Source: Cycas panzhihuaensis (Eukaryota; Cycadophyta). From it: a DNA stretch of 64,000 nt. Position numbers and translations under genes: made by a program. Under the pieces are notes generated by a model. That model was not told the origin of the DNA and made no database searches. It saw only the letters and a program-made list of their open reading frames with translations. Of the stretch, positions 1 to 12,378 are shown piece by piece. Numbering within the stretch: position 1 is the stretch's first letter; each line of letters starts with the position of its first letter. Location: assembly GCA_023213395.1 (NCBI GenBank), contig CM041465.1, forward strand, positions 90,589,741 through 90,653,740. Direction: 5' to 3'.

Positions 1-3000
1 TAATAATTATGTTACCATCTTCTTTGATCAATCAAAGATAGAGGCCCTAAGGTCGAGTTGCCTTTGAAACTATTCAAACTTCATCTTTTGCAGTAGTTTG
101 GTAAAGATATCATATACTTAATCTATTATGGGTAGTATTCTAGTTGAATTATTCCATCATGAACTAGTTCTCTAATCCTATGGACTTTTATAATTATGTG
201 TTTAATACAATTATCAAATACAGGATTTTTCTCTATATGGATTGCTAATTGATTATCTATACAAAGGCTAGTAGGACTTATTTGGGTGATATTCAATGTT
301 TCCAATAATTTTCTAAGCCATAACTCCTCCTTGCTAGTCTCAAATAGTAATGTATTCAGTTTCAGTATTTGAAATAACAACTATCTTCTATCATCTAGAT
401 CTCCATGATATTGGTGATGTTCTATAAAACATTACATACCCAGACGTAGATCTTCTTATATCTTTATCTCCTATAAAGTCTGAGTCGATGTATATAGAAA
501 GTTTAACTTCATTATTAGGTTCATACAATAGACCCAATTTACTAGTTGTCTTTAGATATTTTAACACTCGAACTGTAGCCTACTAGTGATTCTGCTTAAG
601 ATTTTTCATGAATCATGCAAGAATGCTAATAAAGTGTGTAATATCTGGCCTTGTATTGGTAGTGTGGATGATACTACCTATAAGTTTCCTATAGAGTATT
701 ACATCTACCTCCCTAGTATCACCATTAGCTAAGAGTTTAGTATTAGGATATATAGGTATAGCCATTGGTTGAGCATCTTCTAACTAAAACTTTTCTAGAA
801 GATCATTGATGTATTCTTCTTGGGAGAAGAAAATTTTATCATTCTTTTGTATTACTTTAATTCCCAAGTAATATTTCATCAATCCATAATCAGACAATTC
901 AAACATTTTTCTAAGGTCCTTTTTTAGTTGGCTTATTACCTATTCACTATTACTCGTTACTAGCATGTCATTCACAAAGATTATAAAATAAGTAACTTTA
1001 TCTTTTTAGCACTTAATAAACAATGTTACATCAATATCTTAGCAGTCACAAACCTCGTATCTAAGTTGCCTCATTCTTTTAGACAACTTAGTAAACTAAG
1101 AATGAGGGGCTTATTTAAGATTGTACAAGGACTTTCTAAGCCTACAAACCTTATACTCTTGACCTTTGATCTCATATCCTTCTAGTTGATCCATGTGAAT
1201 TTCTTCTTCAAGATCCCCATTGAGAAACAAAATCTTAATATTGATCTAGTAGATTTTCTAACCCTGTTGGGTAACCAAGGCTATAAGAGTTCTAATTGTA
1301 GGCCACTTGGTTATAGATGCAAAGATTTTAGTGTAGTTGATGCCTTCCCTTTATGTAAATCCTTTAGCTACCAACCTCACTTTGTATTTTTCTAGGGTTC
1401 CATCTAATCTATATTTATTTTTGAACACCTATTTATTTTAAACTATCTTTCTACCAAGTAGTAGATCAACGAGCTCCCATATACTATTTTTTATGAGAGA
1501 TTGATATTCTTTATTCATTACATTTCTTCAAACTATATGTTTCACAGCTTCCTGGTATGAGAGAGACTCTTCATTAAGAGTAAGGTGTAGTTCTATCAAT
1601 TCAATCTTAATATATAATGATTCCTACATCCTTACTCTATGGACACTTCGAGTGCTAGATTTGTCTACCTCATCTGGTTGTATGTCCTTATTGAGCTAGC
1701 AGACTTTATGAGATCCTCAAGTTGGGAATGAGGTCTTCATTTCCTCAACTTCTTGGTTCTCATCTTATTCATTAAAATGATTATTTTGTGAGGAGGATAT
1801 TAATGCGCATGGTGAAGATAGTCCTTATACTATTGTTTTATCTTTATCAACAAAAGGTAGAGATGATGATCCTTTTATAATGGATTTACCTTTGTCAATT
1901 CTACTATTATCAAAGGATGGTGTTGGATGACTCATCGATTTAAAGTCATAGCTTATATCCTCTAGGCTCTATTTTCAACTTCCAATATTTAGAGTAATTT
2001 ATATATGTCCCCCACCCCTCCCCTAAATTTTAGAATCTAAATATCATATTTAATAGTATTATTATAGTGGCATAAAGGCGATTTAGAGTTTAGTCTAACC
2101 AATTGATCCTCTATCTGAATAAAAATAATGTCTCTGGTAACGATGATTTTTTGTTGTGAAGGTACAAAGACCTTATACCCTTTCTTATCCATTGGGTAAC
2201 TGATAAAGATGTCTTTAAGCACCCTTGGATAGAGTTTATTTTAATCTACATCTAGAATGTAGGCATAACATGTAGAGCCAAAATTTTTAAAGTAGTGAAT
2301 AATGGGGCCTTATCCTAACCATTTTTTATTAAGTAATTGTCCTTCATTTGATGGGCAAATAGCATTGATGCAATAAATAATTATCTAGATGGATTCAACC
2401 TATAGGTAAGTAGATATATTTTTGTATACTAACGTAGCTCTAGCCATATTCATGATTGTCCTATTCATGTACTCAACAATATCATTTTGTTGTAGGGTAC
2501 CTGCTACTATTATTTGATGTTTGATTCCATTAGCTCAAAGTTAACTTTCAAACTCATATAATGTATATTCACCACCATTATTAGTTTGAAGACATTTGAG
2601 TTGATAACCTAACCTTTTTTTAATGTGGGATTTAAATTCTTTAAAGACACGAAAGGCTTTATCTTTCTTTATTAAAAAAGCTACCCATACTTTTTTAGTG
2701 AAGTCATCGATGAAATAGATATAATATAACATGCCCTTTAGTGAAGGAATAGGCATTGGTCTATATAAATTAGAGTGTACTAATCACAATAGATGGCTCG
2801 ATTTCCACTAACTTTTGGGAAAGGATTATCGATGAGATTTGGCAATGATACAAGCTTCATATTTGAAGGGCATGGGGGAGAACTTTAGAAGACTTAGAAG
2901 AGTATTACAAAGATCTTTAAGTCTATAATATGAATATGGCCCATGTGATCATGCCAAAGAGCTTTTGGTGACAACGTTGGGTGGATCAGGATGGTATTAA

Positions 3001-3660
3001 ATGTAAATTCTTCATCAGCACAAGGGCTTTAGGCATAATAGACTTCAGAAGAGGGAGATCTATTTAATCAAGAGAGTTTACTAGTGAGATATCCAAACAA
3101 GAGTACTCAATCAATTGGAGGGTGAATAACCTAAAGAGTCTAGTCATTTATGATTACACCTAGATTAGATCCATAAGAGATAAGTGTGGATAAGAAGAGT
3201 AATTTTGTTTGAGATTAGGTATAGAGAGGACATTAAGCAATGTAAAATCTCTTAATTTTGGGAGTTTCAGGTGAATGTTACTATTCCTTCAATAAGTTGT
3301 TGTGATTTGTCATCCATGTAAATAACTTCTTGAATATTTAAGTCAAATGTTTGATATAGACTACGTCATATGTTGAGTTACTCATGTGCCTATGATCTAG
3401 TGTCCATTACTTAAAGCAACACTATTTATAATTCTAATAGGGTTTAGCATTAGTGAAGGGAATTTACAAGTGATATATCTACATTAAGCTTCAAAGTATC
3501 TCTATGGTTGGTCAATGGTATTTGATGTTAAAGATCCCTTAATTCTTTGAAAGTGAGCTTGACCAAAACCTGTACGACTAAATAATTCTTCACAAGTTTC
3601 TTCAACATTGTAAGCTCTATATTTTAGTTGAAACTTGGCCAACTTATAAGTAGAAGTTTT
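1..3660 (-). pseudogene. Copia-1 pol remnant (integrase, RT, RNase H)
   Basis: Broken copia polyprotein. The integrase core piece at 2541-2756 reads YIYFIDDFTKKVWV and NNGGEYT, matching the D-containing copia integrase blocks (the catalytic aspartate of the second block is N here). The piece at 2037-2222 is the post-integrase region (SYPMDKKGYKVF). RNase H lies at 126-380, with SKEELWLRKLLETL, CIDNQLAIHIEKNPVF and KHIIIKVHRIRE, the usual copia C-terminal blocks. The RT between about 400 and 1500 is recognisable only in patches, with many stops. No function is expected from this copy. Confidence 0.75.
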
Positions 3661-4595
3661 GCAGTATTTTATAAAGTGCCCTTTATGATTACACTAATCA
3701 CATATAATAGTTTTATTATCAATCCCTGAAGATATACTAGTTTGGCCTAACTATCTTATTTTTTGTTGAGGTGACCCTTAGTCTTGAGACTATTAAGGTT
3801 GTGACTGAGGGTTTGGTTGATCTTATAGATGATTTTCCATGTTTTTTCCTATTCCTCTTGCTTGGTCATTTCCTATGCCATAAGAGGGACCTTGATTCTT
3901 TATGTAGTAAGCTTTTTCTTCCATCTCTAAGGTTATGTATGGAAGAGAGTCAAAGACTATAAAGTTGGTATCAAAGGTCTCATTAAATTCTATAAACTTC
4001 TCAGCACGTGCTTTGAAGTTAAGTGTCTTCAATATTCCACTAAATTGAAGACTTCCAAACAAGTTTTTATAATTAGAGACATGTAGACATGATTAGATCA
4101 AGAATATCCAAGTGATGTATTAGGTCTTAAAATCTTTATTAGTTACCTATTTTATTGGTCAAAAGAGATTTATTATCATGAGCTCATCCCTTCTATATTT
4201 CTAGTTTGTTCATTTTTAGTACAAGATGAACAAATTCTAGATCTGACTTAGTATCAAAATTCTTCTTCAGAACTTCGAGGACCTTCTAGGTTGTATCATG
4301 TTACTCTTCATTAAACAAATTATGTAAGAAGTGATTGGTAACCAACAAAATTATTTCATAAATCTTTTTATCATCTATCTCCCATTGTAGTTTGGTCACA
4401 GCATCTATAGGAGTTATTGGAGCAATTCTATTAGAACCAAGTTTTGTAGTTGTTGTAGGTATGATAGGTGTAGGATGTAAGTGGACTCTCTAAAGGCCTT
4501 CATATTTTATAGTATTTTTAACTCTAGTGTACCACAAATCCCATTTTTCTTTATATTTCAATATGTAGTTGATGTTCTGCTTGAATTGAGATGAC
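3661..4595 (-). pseudogene. Copia-1 gag remnant with zinc knuckle
   Basis: Starts at an ATG on the minus strand at 4595 (MSSQFKQNINYI) and runs as a broken copia capsid/nucleocapsid frame. The middle piece at 3823-4062 is still open. The end, around 3661-3702, spells a CCHC zinc knuckle (C-x2-C-x4-H-x4-C, ending CNHKGHFIKYC) with one stop inside. In the family this protein packages the element RNA. Stops and frameshifts make this copy dead. Confidence 0.6.
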
Positions 4596-6471
4596 ATGGT
4601 GATGATGAAGAATTAGAAAATATGATAAAAGTATGTGTAACTAATACATGTGGCTAATACACCTAGCATAGTAGGGATGTTATGATAAGGAGGTAAGCAA
4701 TGATGTAAGAATAAGGCCTAATGTAGAGTTGATAAAGAGTGGTGATATGTCATGCCACTAGCCTCTAACTTATATCCAAATATAGGTGAGGTATTGATTC
4801 GATGTCTAAGGCTTCTAGTATACGATTAGGGCCTTCACCTACGATATCCACACCTATGCTTGGTGATAAAATTCAAGTCACAATAGAGCCCAAGTACTCA
4901 TAATCCTCACTTTGTTCATTGGTGAGTAGCTATATACCTCTTCTAAAGAATCAAACGGTATGTGTATATCCCATGGCTATGATGAATATTGGACTAGGTT
5001 GATTTTAATCTTGCATTAAGGTTTTAGTTGTCTCAGGTGGTTATTAGGATAATCCCTGAAGGGAGCTCATAGGTATGGCTAACTTATCACTCCACTAGTA
5101 TTGTAGTTGAGTCCAAACGCACCTTAAAACCTACACCTCCCTTAGGGCTTGGAATTCGGCCAACCAAGGTATCTCAACCTTGGCGAGTATGCAAACAGGC
5201 TCAAGATGGCAGAATAATCAAATGTAATAAGTTTATTTTAAGGAATATATAAATATGTTTGCATTAAAAACTAAAATGAATGCTTACCTTTTATGTCTCT
5301 TTTATATTATTTTTGTCCATCAATGTACATGCAAATGAATAAATATCCAAAGATGTTAAGTATAAATACCGAGTTTTACCATGATCTAAGTGTTTTACTA
5401 TTACAATGAGTTTTTTTTTTTTTCTTTACTTTTTGAAAAGTTTTTGAAAAAACCCTTCTTTTTGTTGAGAAAAGTGAAAAAGTGAAAAAACTTCAAATTT
5501 TACTTCTAAACTTAAATTTTGACCAAAAGAGAAAGTAATAAGAAAAGTGAGAGGAATCTAAATCTTCTATCAAAAACTTTTTCACAGCCATATAATTATA
5601 CAAAATGGATGAAACATTTTAAATCAAAACTTCACTCTCCCAAATAATAGATTTTATTATGATGAATCAAAATGTCTTCTAATGAAACTACTGAAAATGA
5701 GAAGAAATAGCCTAAAACTTGTCCAAACTCCTATGAGACTTTCTCAGACAGAAATTAGAAAATTAAAGAAATCTCTTTCTCTAGTACATCAAATCTAATA
5801 AAACCTAATTTTTTAGATTCCCTGAAGTTATATCTACTAAAGCTCTCAATAAATTTTGATATGCATTGAAAATTTTAAGAAAATTTCTCAAAAAAATAGT
5901 TAGATTAGGGCTAACTAAACTTCTACTTTTTTAGGCTGATCAAAGAAGAATTTGGAGATGGTGCTCAAGATAAAAATATTTTTCTTGCTTGGACATACCT
6001 CCCTATAATTTTTTAGCAAAAATAGATGACTTTTAATTTTTACTTATTGTAGAACTGAACAGCCTTCTTTCTAAACAGTTTAGGCTTATTTCTGTCACTT
6101 ACAAGCAGCTAAAAATATGCTCTATAGATTTATAACATAACTTGTATAACTAACAATTGATTTATAATAAAAAATCAATAGAATTCCCCTTAATAGAATT
6201 TAAAATTAGTTATAAAGAGTGATAAAAATTTAATTTTTTCTGGGAGCCTAGAGCAAGGAAACCTTCTTTTAATTAATAATTCTGATTCTTAATACACCTG
6301 CAAACAAATAGAGGATATGTAAATATGTTGTAAATGAAACACAAGCTTTGCATTATGAAAAAACTCTTAAAATTTTAAAAATAATAAGTGCACTCTTAGT
6401 ACTTCACATTGAAGGTGAAGGAGAGGCAAAATGACTCCATGTAAGTGGAATGAAGTGAATAGATCTCCTTC
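4596..6471 (-). other. Copia-1 untranslated leader, no gene seen
   Basis: AT-rich stretch of 1.9 kb between gag and the primer binding site, with poly-T and poly-A tracts near 5408-5480. No open frame above background and no host gene recognised. Inferred to be a long leader, possibly holding an old insertion. Confidence 0.4.
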
Positions 6472-6473
6472 TA

Positions 6474-6485
6474 GCTCTAATACTA
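6474..6485 (-). other. Primer binding site of Copia-1 (tRNA-iMet type)
   Basis: The minus strand reads TAGTATTAGAGC, ten of twelve matches to the usual plant TGGTATCAGAGC; both differences are G-to-A or C-to-T. It lies two bases from the LTR end. Confidence 0.65.
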
Positions 6486-6487
6486 CA

Positions 6488-6739
6488 TGAAGGAAGGATG
6501 GATCTAGGGAATAAAGCACTTACATACATACAATGGCAATGGAGAATGAAGAATAGATGAAAATAAGATATGAGAGCAAAGCTTGGAGGTAAGAATAAAT
6601 AATAAATCCCTCTATGAGATTTTATCTTTTATTATTAAGGGTGAGCATTAGGGTTAGGGTTTTCTTACCTAATGACATGAACTCAAAATTATATCCAAAT
6701 GCACATAAAATATATTTCACTAAGAGACTAATGCTAACA
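6488..6739 (-). repeat. Copia-1 5' LTR
   Basis: On the minus strand the 252-bp segment starts TGTTAGCATTAGTCTC and ends CCTTCCTTCA, the TG...CA form, followed by the primer site. Its partner LTR is outside the window, so the outer end at 6739 rests on the TG and is tentative. It contains two telomere-like TTAGGG units near 6650, treated as chance. Confidence 0.55.
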
Positions 6740-7930
6740 ATATATCCTAAGGTCACTTAATTAATCTACACAAATGACCTTGATATATTAACCTCTTTTA
6801 ATAATATGTACATGAAATTACAAAAAATATAAGGAAATGATGATGCTATTAGATAGTTTTAATAAATGACTCATGTTGTTAGGTTGAATTTAGATGGAGT
6901 AACATAAACTAAGTGTAATAAAATATTTTAAAACACTAATAAATCATTTTATTAAACCTTTTTTAAGCCAAGTATTAAAATTAAAATATTCAATAGAATA
7001 TTCTCTTTAATTGTATCACCTCTAAAATGTTGTCTGACTAATATTTCACCTATGTATGATTATTTTTTATAAAAATATCAAAATATTCAATAAAATAAAT
7101 ATAAGTGATTAATTTACTAAGTCACATCACTCAAAACTATATTAAAACCTTGAATTATGTATTGAATATTATTCAAATATTTGATTTAAGATATCATCTA
7201 TATTTGCATTAAGATGTAGTCCTCCTTGAACTGTAGCACAGTATTACAGTCTTCTTTGAAAAGTAGCAGATTTTTCACACTAATTATATATGGTGGCTCT
7301 TTCAATCAATATTTTATTTAGTCTTGAATGACAATTGCTCTTTTGCATAGGCTACTTTGCATGGAAACAAATAAATAGTCTTTCATGACGTATATTGATT
7401 AGATGGTAGCTCTTCTATAGAAAACTTCAACAATAGTTCTTTCAATGATAATTTAATTATTAAATTTTGATATTGAATAAGGTAAATAACCTTAAATACT
7501 AATCATATACATTAAATCATTTCAAATGCTTGAAATGAAATGTTTTTGATAGGTTGTAACTGTTGTATAAAATCTTAAGGTTAGGCACAACTTCACTAGG
7601 CTTTCAAACAACTCTTAATCTCAATAGATGCCAACTCTGGCTTATTGTACAGCTTTAATTTATGCTCAACACTATTGAACAGTGCCCAACTTGTTTAAAA
7701 TTTACCCAGCACTACTTCATAATGCCTAATCTAAGTCCAACGTCATTATATGGCTTTTGTTGATACCTAAAGTCATTGTATAGCTTCCACTATTGGTGCC
7801 ATAGGTATATAATATGCCCAATATCAATGTCAACCTGATTTATAGGTCTTTAATCTTTAAATTTCACTAATTGGTGATAAAATCACTTGTTTCCAATTTC
7901 AAAACTAAGTTCTAACATTATGCCTTACTT
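6740..7930 (-). other. Copia-2 interior (leader), no gene seen
   Basis: 1.2 kb lying between the Copia-2 primer site and the inserted Copia-1. AT-rich, no coding recognised. The part at 7570-7900 shows loosely repeated GCCCAAC/GCCTAA and TATGGCTT-like phrases, perhaps a decayed tandem repeat. Confidence 0.35.
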
Positions 7931-7948
7931 CCTCATGCTCTAATATCA
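7931..7948 (-). other. Primer binding site of Copia-2
   Basis: The minus strand reads TGATATTAGAGCATGAGG directly after the LTR, two transitions away from TGGTATCAGAGC. Typical tRNA-iMet site of copia elements. Confidence 0.7.
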
Positions 7949-8365
7949 TGTTAAGTTTTTTGTATATGTAGGTTGCAGGTCAGTTATTAATCCAACTAGA
8001 GGTAGGGACTGTTACATGCTAGGAACATACATAAGGAGACTCGAACACCAAATTTATTATGGAAAACTCTTGAGAGAGAAAACCCACCAACATAATATTT
8101 ATTATATTAAAATATCAAGACAATAATATAGTATTCGATGGTGAGATGGAATACAAGTAGATATAATAAGATCACATTGATTAATTAGAATACCAAAGGG
8201 GTCTATATACATATACCTCAAAATGGTGTTGTAACCCTTTATATATAAATATGACTCTTCATCTTACCTATTCATATAAAGACACATCTCTCTATTATAC
8301 TTGCTCATAATAATTATCTCCTAATGAAGCATTAAGTGTATAGTTAACCTAAGTTAACTATTACA
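7949..8365 (-). repeat. Copia-2 5' LTR
   Basis: The 417-bp segment begins TGTAATAGTTAACTTAGG and ends AACTTAACA on the minus strand, immediately followed by the primer site. Copia-3 coding sequence stops abruptly at its outer edge, so Copia-2 probably inserted into Copia-3. The second LTR is not in the window; the outer boundary rests on the TG end and on that break. Confidence 0.6.
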
Positions 8366-10943
8366 AATATAATTGTTGAAGTGGATGTTGAAGTAGAGGC
8401 AGAAGGTATAGACAAAGTACTAAGTGTATATGATGATAATCATGGAGGTAATTAAACTATAGGAATATTCTATGTAGTAGAAGGTGAAACAAGAGTTACT
8501 ATAAGTTATTCATCAAAAAAGAGAGTTAATTCATATATAGGTCCTAGTTCTCTTCTAAAAAAAAAACATCCCAAGATATATACATTTGCTTAGTATAGGA
8601 TCATAAAGTTTGTAGACTTTACAACTAGGTTGGTAGCCAATGAAAATATATTTCTTACTTTTATCATCTAACTTCTTTCTTTATTCTTTCAATATAAGCA
8701 TATATGTTGTACAACTGAATGCACACAAATGTGAGACAATGGGTTTTTAACCTAACTAGGCCTCCTCAAGTGTAATATTTAATACTACTTTGGTTAGACT
8801 TTGATTTATAAGATAAGTAACAATATTAAGGGATTTAGCCCAAAATTGAAGTTCCAATTTTTTTGTAGCAAGCATGGTCTTACCTTTACTAACCAAGGTC
8901 TAATTCATATGCTTAGTAACTCCATTTTGTTGAAGTGTAGAATGGGTAAATAACTATAATTTAATGCCATTATCCTTATAAAACTCAGTGAATTCTCTAG
9001 AAGTATATTCACATCCATGATCATAATGAAGGATTTTGATTAGATTTTTATATTCTAAGTTAACACCATGCTTAAATTCTCTAAATTTTTAAATACCTTT
9101 AATTTCTACTTTAGGAAATAAACCCATACTTTATATGAATAATCATTAGTAAATATAATAAAATAATGATATCCATTGAATAAAGCCTTAAACATAGGTC
9201 CATAAATATTAGAGTGAACAAGGCCCAATGGTTCTTTAACATGTTACACTCTTCCATCTAATATAAATGAAGTTGGATGATGTTTTCCCATGACATAAGC
9301 CTTACAAATATATTTATTCTACCTAATATTTAGTATTCCATATACCATATTTAATTTGAAAATAACATGAAGTTTATTCATATTTAAATGACTAAGGCAT
9401 TGATGCCATAATTAGTCTTTGAAAAGTCTCGAAGAAAAATGTTCCTTTGAAGTAGATTATTCATTAGTATTTGATGTGGAAATAGAAGTATTAGAAGTAA
9501 AAGTTGTGTTACTACAAGTGCTAATATCATTTTATAGAAATACAAGTCTTAAAATTGCATCAAGTTTATACAAGCCTTAGTCCTCATATCTAGAGGTCCT
9601 TAAATTACCATTTAAATCAGTAATTAAGAATTTTTCAAGGTGATTAAATAAGACATTAAAGTTTTACTTGTCTATCTAGCTGACTGATAATTAATTATGT
9701 GTCATAGTAAGAACATAAAAAACATTATTAAGGTGATGTCTAATATTGGAATCCTTTAGAGGTATAAGAGAGTTATCAATCTTGGCAACCTCTAAAATAG
9801 CATCATCACTAAATGTTGGTCATATATTAGCCTCGCATCTATAACTATATCTTCAAAATTTATCATATGATAAAAGGCTCTAGAATTTATCAATCAATAT
9901 TTATTAAAATGGTATGTTGTTAATGTAGTAAAGAATAAGTTTTTTTAATTGGCCATGTGGCCTCCTTGATTTTGATTTTATCTCTTATTATAATTTCTAT
10001 TTTATTAATTACCCTAAAGGGCATTCTAGTTTTACCTCTTAGGTCCTTAATCATTACCACATCCATGATTCTAATTACCCCAAGTTATAAGGCAATTCTA
10101 ATATTATTGTTGTTGCAAATTAGCTTTCTTCTTCCTATAATCAGGTATAATATAACCAAGTTTATCATGATAGTGATAAATAATCTTATTAGGATATTGA
10201 GGGCATTGTTAATATTATTGATATGGATATTCATTTAAATTTAATGAACTAAACTATTGATAAAGGTATGGACATTATTATTTCCCTTCATGTTGTGTTA
10301 TAAAGACAAGAGTTGAAGAGGAGGTACCTCGATCTCTAAGTCTATTTAGAATGAATTATTTTTTAAGTAGAATACCTTAAAAAGTGTTGAAATCTAGTGT
10401 GGAAAGATAATCAATATAAGACAGATTAAATATAATAGAATTATATCCTATTAGAAATATATTGACAATATAAGATATTAGGTCATTATCATTAGGTGGT
10501 TATCCCATAACACTTAATTAGTTCTTAATTAACTTAATCTAAGTTAGGTGAGTTATAATTGATCCTACATAAGGTATTGAGTAGAGTTGTGCTTTGATCA
10601 TTATAGTTATAGCATTGTCCTTCCTTTCGTATAATACACAGATTATATCTTAATCTTCAACAAAAGTGGAAGCAAGCTCAATCTTCTAGTCGATATTATC
10701 TTCATAAGAAAGGTGTATGAAAGAAAGGGAAACTTCATTAAAATCCTTAAAGGAGACTAAAGTAATAGGACTATCAGGAATGATAACATTAGGATAATTA
10801 GGGTATTGAGTATCTTCAAGCATAGGAATTTTACTAGAATCATAAGTCTATGGTTTATTTATTATCATAATATTCTTGACTTATTTTTTCCAATACAATA
10901 AATTATTATTGCCTGATAATTTAATAATGTTAGTTGTAATCAT
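8366..10943 (-). pseudogene. Copia-3 gag to integrase remnant
   Basis: Minus-strand copia remnant. Gag begins at the ATG at 10943 (MITTNIIKLSGNNNLLYWKK), the start of a copia-type gag. Integrase pieces follow near 9330-8880 with FTNDYSYKVWVYF, DHGCEYTSREF and TLQQNGVTKHMN, then the post-integrase block near 8690-8560 (KLDDKSKKYIFIGYQPS). The frame stops at 8366 where the Copia-2 LTR starts; RT and RNase H are missing and would lie left of the window if Copia-2 is an insertion. Many stops; dead. Confidence 0.7.
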
Positions 10944-12378
10944 TTAAAGTACTATTTTGTTTTAAATATATGTCCTATCTAGCTAAAGGTTTTTCAAATA
11001 TCTATAGTCTCAATGTCTCCTTACCTAATAGCCCCTAGTAGTTGAGATGGTTTTATATAATGGCATACCTACTCATAAGTGGTAACTAAGGGACCTTATA
11101 TACCCAAAGGTATATAGGCACTATTGAAGGCTTTACTACATCCTTGACATTGTTGACCCACCTATACTAGATTTATAACCTAGATAATAGATCCTTATCT
11201 AAGGGCATACTTTCAACCAAGGCACTCACCCTCTCCATGTCTAGCATAGTCTTCAAACTTCTAAGATTTATCAAGTATACACCTTAGTCTGCCACTCAAT
11301 ACACTTTATAGCTATTACCTTCTCTTATGGTCTATAGAGTTTAAGGAAGTACACTAATATATGCAGGAGTAGTATCTTTAGGGGTCCTAACTATTCCCCT
11401 TGTAGGACTAGTAATAAAGGGCAGTTCGATTAGGAAATTATCATTTAAATCTTTCAAGTTTTTTTTGTATGGGGGGGGGGGGCGGAGGAGATTTTTTTAT
11501 GTATATAAAAAGAAGCATATCAAAAATAAAAAAAATGCCTCTAAAAACTAAGAAACTTGCCTAAAATAGATTTTTAAAAGGGCTAAAAATAGCTTTAAAT
11601 GAGTTGAAAAGATAAAAAAGATAAAACTTTAGAACAATGACAAAAATTAAAAATGGAATATACTATGGATATTTTAAAAGATATAATTAAAACTATAAAA
11701 AAATAAAAATTAAATGGTTATTGAAAAAATAAGGACAATGGAATAAGGATATAGAGGAAAATTTCTCCTAACTAAGCTATGAAGTCTCAATCTAGTACTA
11801 TATCTTAGGTTTAGACACTAAGAGGATCACAATGGGTGGTTATACTACTATGTTTTATTAGCCCTTCTATGAATGGAAGTCAACTAAATGTCACCCAATT
11901 TCATCTCTATAATTCATTAATCAACCAATCTATTCACCTCTATAACTCATCAATAAATTAATCCTAGCTATGGATAATGAAGAGTGGTCAACTGGTAAAT
12001 TCATATATGGGACAAAAAAATTATTTAACTCCAATGTATACTCACTTCTATAGAGAAATCATCCTTTAATCTAGTTCTATCTTCTTTTAAAACCTAGTAA
12101 TCTCCTTCATCACCATGAATTCTATTAAAGATCAGGAGTTTGTAGGATGGCAATTATTTTTTACATTAAGATTGGGTATGAGGTAACTTGAGCATTTAAG
12201 AGACCCATAAACTCTATAAATCTCATGAACAAGTAAGGCAAAGTAGATGTAGAGAAGGGTTATGGATTATATAAAGGACACATGCATTGATTAATTAATT
12301 GATTCAATTTTTGCTTCCTTTTAAATCCCTTCTTATCAAATTTCAACCAATTACAGAGGAGCTCTCTCATCGTGAACC
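10944..12378. other. No gene seen; probable Copia-3 leader plus unknown DNA
   Basis: 1.4 kb without a recognisable gene. I could not find the Copia-3 LTR or primer site here. A run of twelve G sits at 11471-11482 and runs into CGGAGGAG. The last 200 bases may be the 5' flank carried with the RPN10 retrocopy, but this cannot be shown. Confidence 0.3.

Larger units (their letters stand above)
1..6739 (-). mobile_element. Copia-1: degraded Ty1/copia element, 3' end outside window
   Basis: Seen: a 5' LTR at 6488-6739, a decayed primer binding site beside it, a gag start at 4595, a zinc knuckle near 3661-3702, integrase remnants at 2037-2756 and RNase H at 126-380, all reading leftward on the minus strand. 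The order gag, integrase, RT/RNase H is the copia order. The reading frame is broken many times. The leader between primer site and gag is about 1.9 kb, long for copia, so an unrecognised insertion there is possible. The 3' LTR must lie left of base 1. The join of the LTR at 6488 to the coding part at 4595 is inference. The element appears to sit inside Copia-2. Confidence 0.7.

Noticed and set aside
2007-2025. G-quadruplex-like GGGGAGGGGTGGGGG on the minus strand
   Set aside because: Only three G-runs and it lies in the broken Copia-1 pol linker; no sign of function.
6645-6662. Telomere-like TTAGGG TTAGGG in the Copia-1 LTR
   Set aside because: Only two units, inside an LTR; far too short for an interstitial telomere array.
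9957-10238. 93-residue very hydrophobic plus-strand ORF
   Set aside because: Leucine/isoleucine-rich translation of AT-rich DNA antisense to the Copia-3 frame; no homologous pattern recognised.
11471-11482. Run of twelve G as a possible polypurine tract
   Set aside because: No LTR edge follows it, and the neighbouring copia reads on the other strand.
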